Shown here: piece by piece, positions 63,099-64,000 of the stretch | Layout: each line of letters opens with the position of its first letter | How positions within the stretch are numbered: the stretch's first letter is position 1 | NCBI GenBank assembly: GCA_020160875.1 | Contig: JAIUPE010000006.1 | Coordinates: 1 to 64,000 of the forward strand | Direction: 5' to 3' | Length of the DNA: 64,000 nucleotides | DNA from: Pseudomonadota bacterium | Lineage (GTDB): Bacteria > Pseudomonadota > Alphaproteobacteria > Rhodospirillales > Rhodospirillaceae | Notes under the pieces: generated by a model | Seen by the model: only the letters and a program-made list of their open reading frames with translations | Told to the model about the DNA's origin: nothing | Database searches by the model: none | Position numbers and translations under genes: made by a program

Positions 63099-64000
63099 CT
63101 AAAGCGTCTCGGCGATTTTCGCGCCCGCCCAGGCTTTCGCGAGCCGGGTATAGTTCTCGCCTTGCGCCGCCGCCGCGCGCCAGCACAGGGCAATCGTGCG
63201 CATCGGGTGATGCTTCTCGAACGGACGCACGACGAGATCCGTGCGCCCCGCCAACTCGCGTGCGATCGCCATGCGTGGCAGAAGCGTGAGGCCAAGTCCG
63301 CCGGCGACCATGGATACGAGGGTCGGCAGGCTCGTCGATTGGAAAACCTCCTTCAGCGCGCGGTCCGAAAGCCGGCACGCCGCCAGCGCGTGATCGCGCA
63401 GGCAGTGTCCGCCTTCCAGCAGCAGCAGCGGGACATCGGCGAGATCGGTTTCGCGCACGGTCTTGCGCGCGGCCAGGGGATGATCGGCCGGCATACAGAC
63501 CACCATGTCCTCTTCGCCGATCTCGGCGACTTCAAGGCCGTCCGTGTCGTATGGCAGCGCGATCAGTGCGAGATCGAGCTCGCCTTTGCGAAGCCGCGCG
63601 AGGGTGGGCGCCGTCTGTTCCTCGCGCACGAATAACTTCAGCTTCGGGAATGTGCGCTCGGTTTCCATCATCAGCCGCGGCAGCACATAAGGCGCGATGG
63701 TCGGGATGACGCCGAGATTCAGGGGACCGGCGAGTTCCCCGCGCCCGGCTTGCGCCAGGTCGACCAGCTCTTCCAGATAGCGAATCGCCTCGCGGCCGCG
63801 CGCGGCGATCATGCGGCCCAGCGGCGTGACGACCACTTGCCGCCGCGTGCGCTCGATCAAGGTCACGCCAAGTGTCGCTTCCAACTCCTTGAGGCCCGCG
63901 CTCAAGGTCGACTGGGTGACGTTGCATTTCTTGGCCGCGCGACCGAAGTGCCCCGTTTCCACGAGGGCGATCAGATAGCTCAGCTGGCGGGCGGAAGGCA
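63099..64000 (-). CDS. oxyR: OxyR-type LysR regulator (5' end outside window)
   Basis: The gene enters from beyond 64000 and reads leftward; 299 codons are visible, starting ...PSARQLSYLIALVETGHFGR. The winged helix (FGRAAKKCNVTQSTLSAGLK) and the LysR effector domain are present. LLEGGHCLRDHALAAC carries the two redox Cys, 9 residues apart, as in OxyR (Cys199/Cys208 in E. coli). The GHCLRD segment also matches. It should sense hydrogen peroxide. It is convergent with panC (9-base gap). GTG 63962 is internal and not the start. Confidence 0.88.
   Translation of the reverse strand, partial: PSARQLSYLIALVETGHFGRAAKKCNVTQSTLSAGLKELEATLGVTLIERTRRQVVVTPLGRMIAARGREAIRYLEELVDLAQAGRGELAGPLNLGVIPTIAPYVLPRLMMETERTFPKLKLFVREEQTAPTLARLRKGELDLALIALPYDTDGLEVAEIGEEDMVVCMPADHPLAARKTVRETDLADVPLLLLEGGHCLRDHALAACRLSDRALKEVFQSTSLPTLVSMVAGGLGLTLLPRMAIARELAGRTDLVVRPFEKHHPMRTIALCWRAAAAQGENYTRLAKAWAGAKIAETL

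Overview
This window is a gene-dense, GC-rich chromosomal segment of an alphaproteobacterium. The evidence is gene order and gene content: an mdh-sucC-sucD ... sucA-sucB-lpd TCA cluster, a five-gene atpHAGDC operon without the Fo genes, fsa next to priA, the block rppH / polysaccharide-deacetylase-like / ctpA / envC / gpmI, def-fmt-truA facing dapD-dapE, a short SRP RNA, DUF2336 and DUF484 proteins, and a palindromic intergenic repeat of the kind common in Rhizobiales. I cannot name the genus. Nearly everything is core chromosome. I see no prophage, insertion sequence, CRISPR array, tRNA or rRNA.

Layout. 1-9519 (+): end of mdh, sucCD, a PagL-like lipid A deacylase, a sulfotransferase, then sucA, sucB and lpd (the complete 2-oxoglutarate dehydrogenase complex plus succinyl-CoA synthetase). 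9531-13090: a VOC protein, a two-component pair (GAF histidine kinase plus a lone receiver), an exported protein of unknown role and a rhomboid protease. 13087-15463 (-): xerC, DUF484, fsa. 15678-24306 (+): priA, a small membrane protein, atpHAGDC and a ferritin-like protein. 24508-32408: asparaginase (+) facing rppH, a polysaccharide-deacetylase-like protein, ctpA, envC and gpmI (all -). 32566-36347 (+): SRP RNA, dnaX, ybaB, recR and a lipoprotein. 36390-39132 (-): nfeD, a QmcA/stomatin protein and rmuC. 39289-43787 (+): a DUF4139 protein, def, fmt, a GNAT acetyltransferase and truA. 43841-46396 (-): a membrane protein, dapE and dapD. 46560-49935 (+): a diguanylate cyclase, a DUF2336 protein and a small membrane protein. 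49902-54957 (-): an Lrp regulator, a large TonB-dependent receptor, an exported unknown and a HAD nucleotidase. 55064-59351 (-): argB, engB, yidC, yidD, rnpA and rpmH. 59658-63089 (+): a second histidine kinase, a 25-residue membrane peptide, panB and panC. 63099-64000 (-): the larger part of an OxyR-type regulator that runs off the window.

How the genes work together. The left part supplies the TCA steps from 2-oxoglutarate to succinate plus ATP synthesis (F1 subunits). The middle and right parts contain housekeeping units for replication and repair (priA, dnaX, recR, rmuC, xerC), protein maturation and export (SRP RNA, def, fmt, yidC, yidD), cell-wall hydrolysis control (envC, ctpA, dapDE) and cofactor synthesis (panBC).

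The most interesting material is non-coding. Several families of inverted-repeat elements sit in intergenic gaps: twin CTAG-ended 76-78 bp palindromes upstream of priA, two members of a GGGTCAGA family beside ybaB and truA, two relatives of a GAAAAGTGG...CCGGTTTTC element, and paired ATATCAGATAT palindromes beside argB. A strong promoter directly followed by a terminator-like hairpin precedes rpmH and looks like an attenuator. Two very short coding candidates (61136-61213 and 53561-53701) and a 44-codon rpmH are also described. No clearly new multi-gene system was found.
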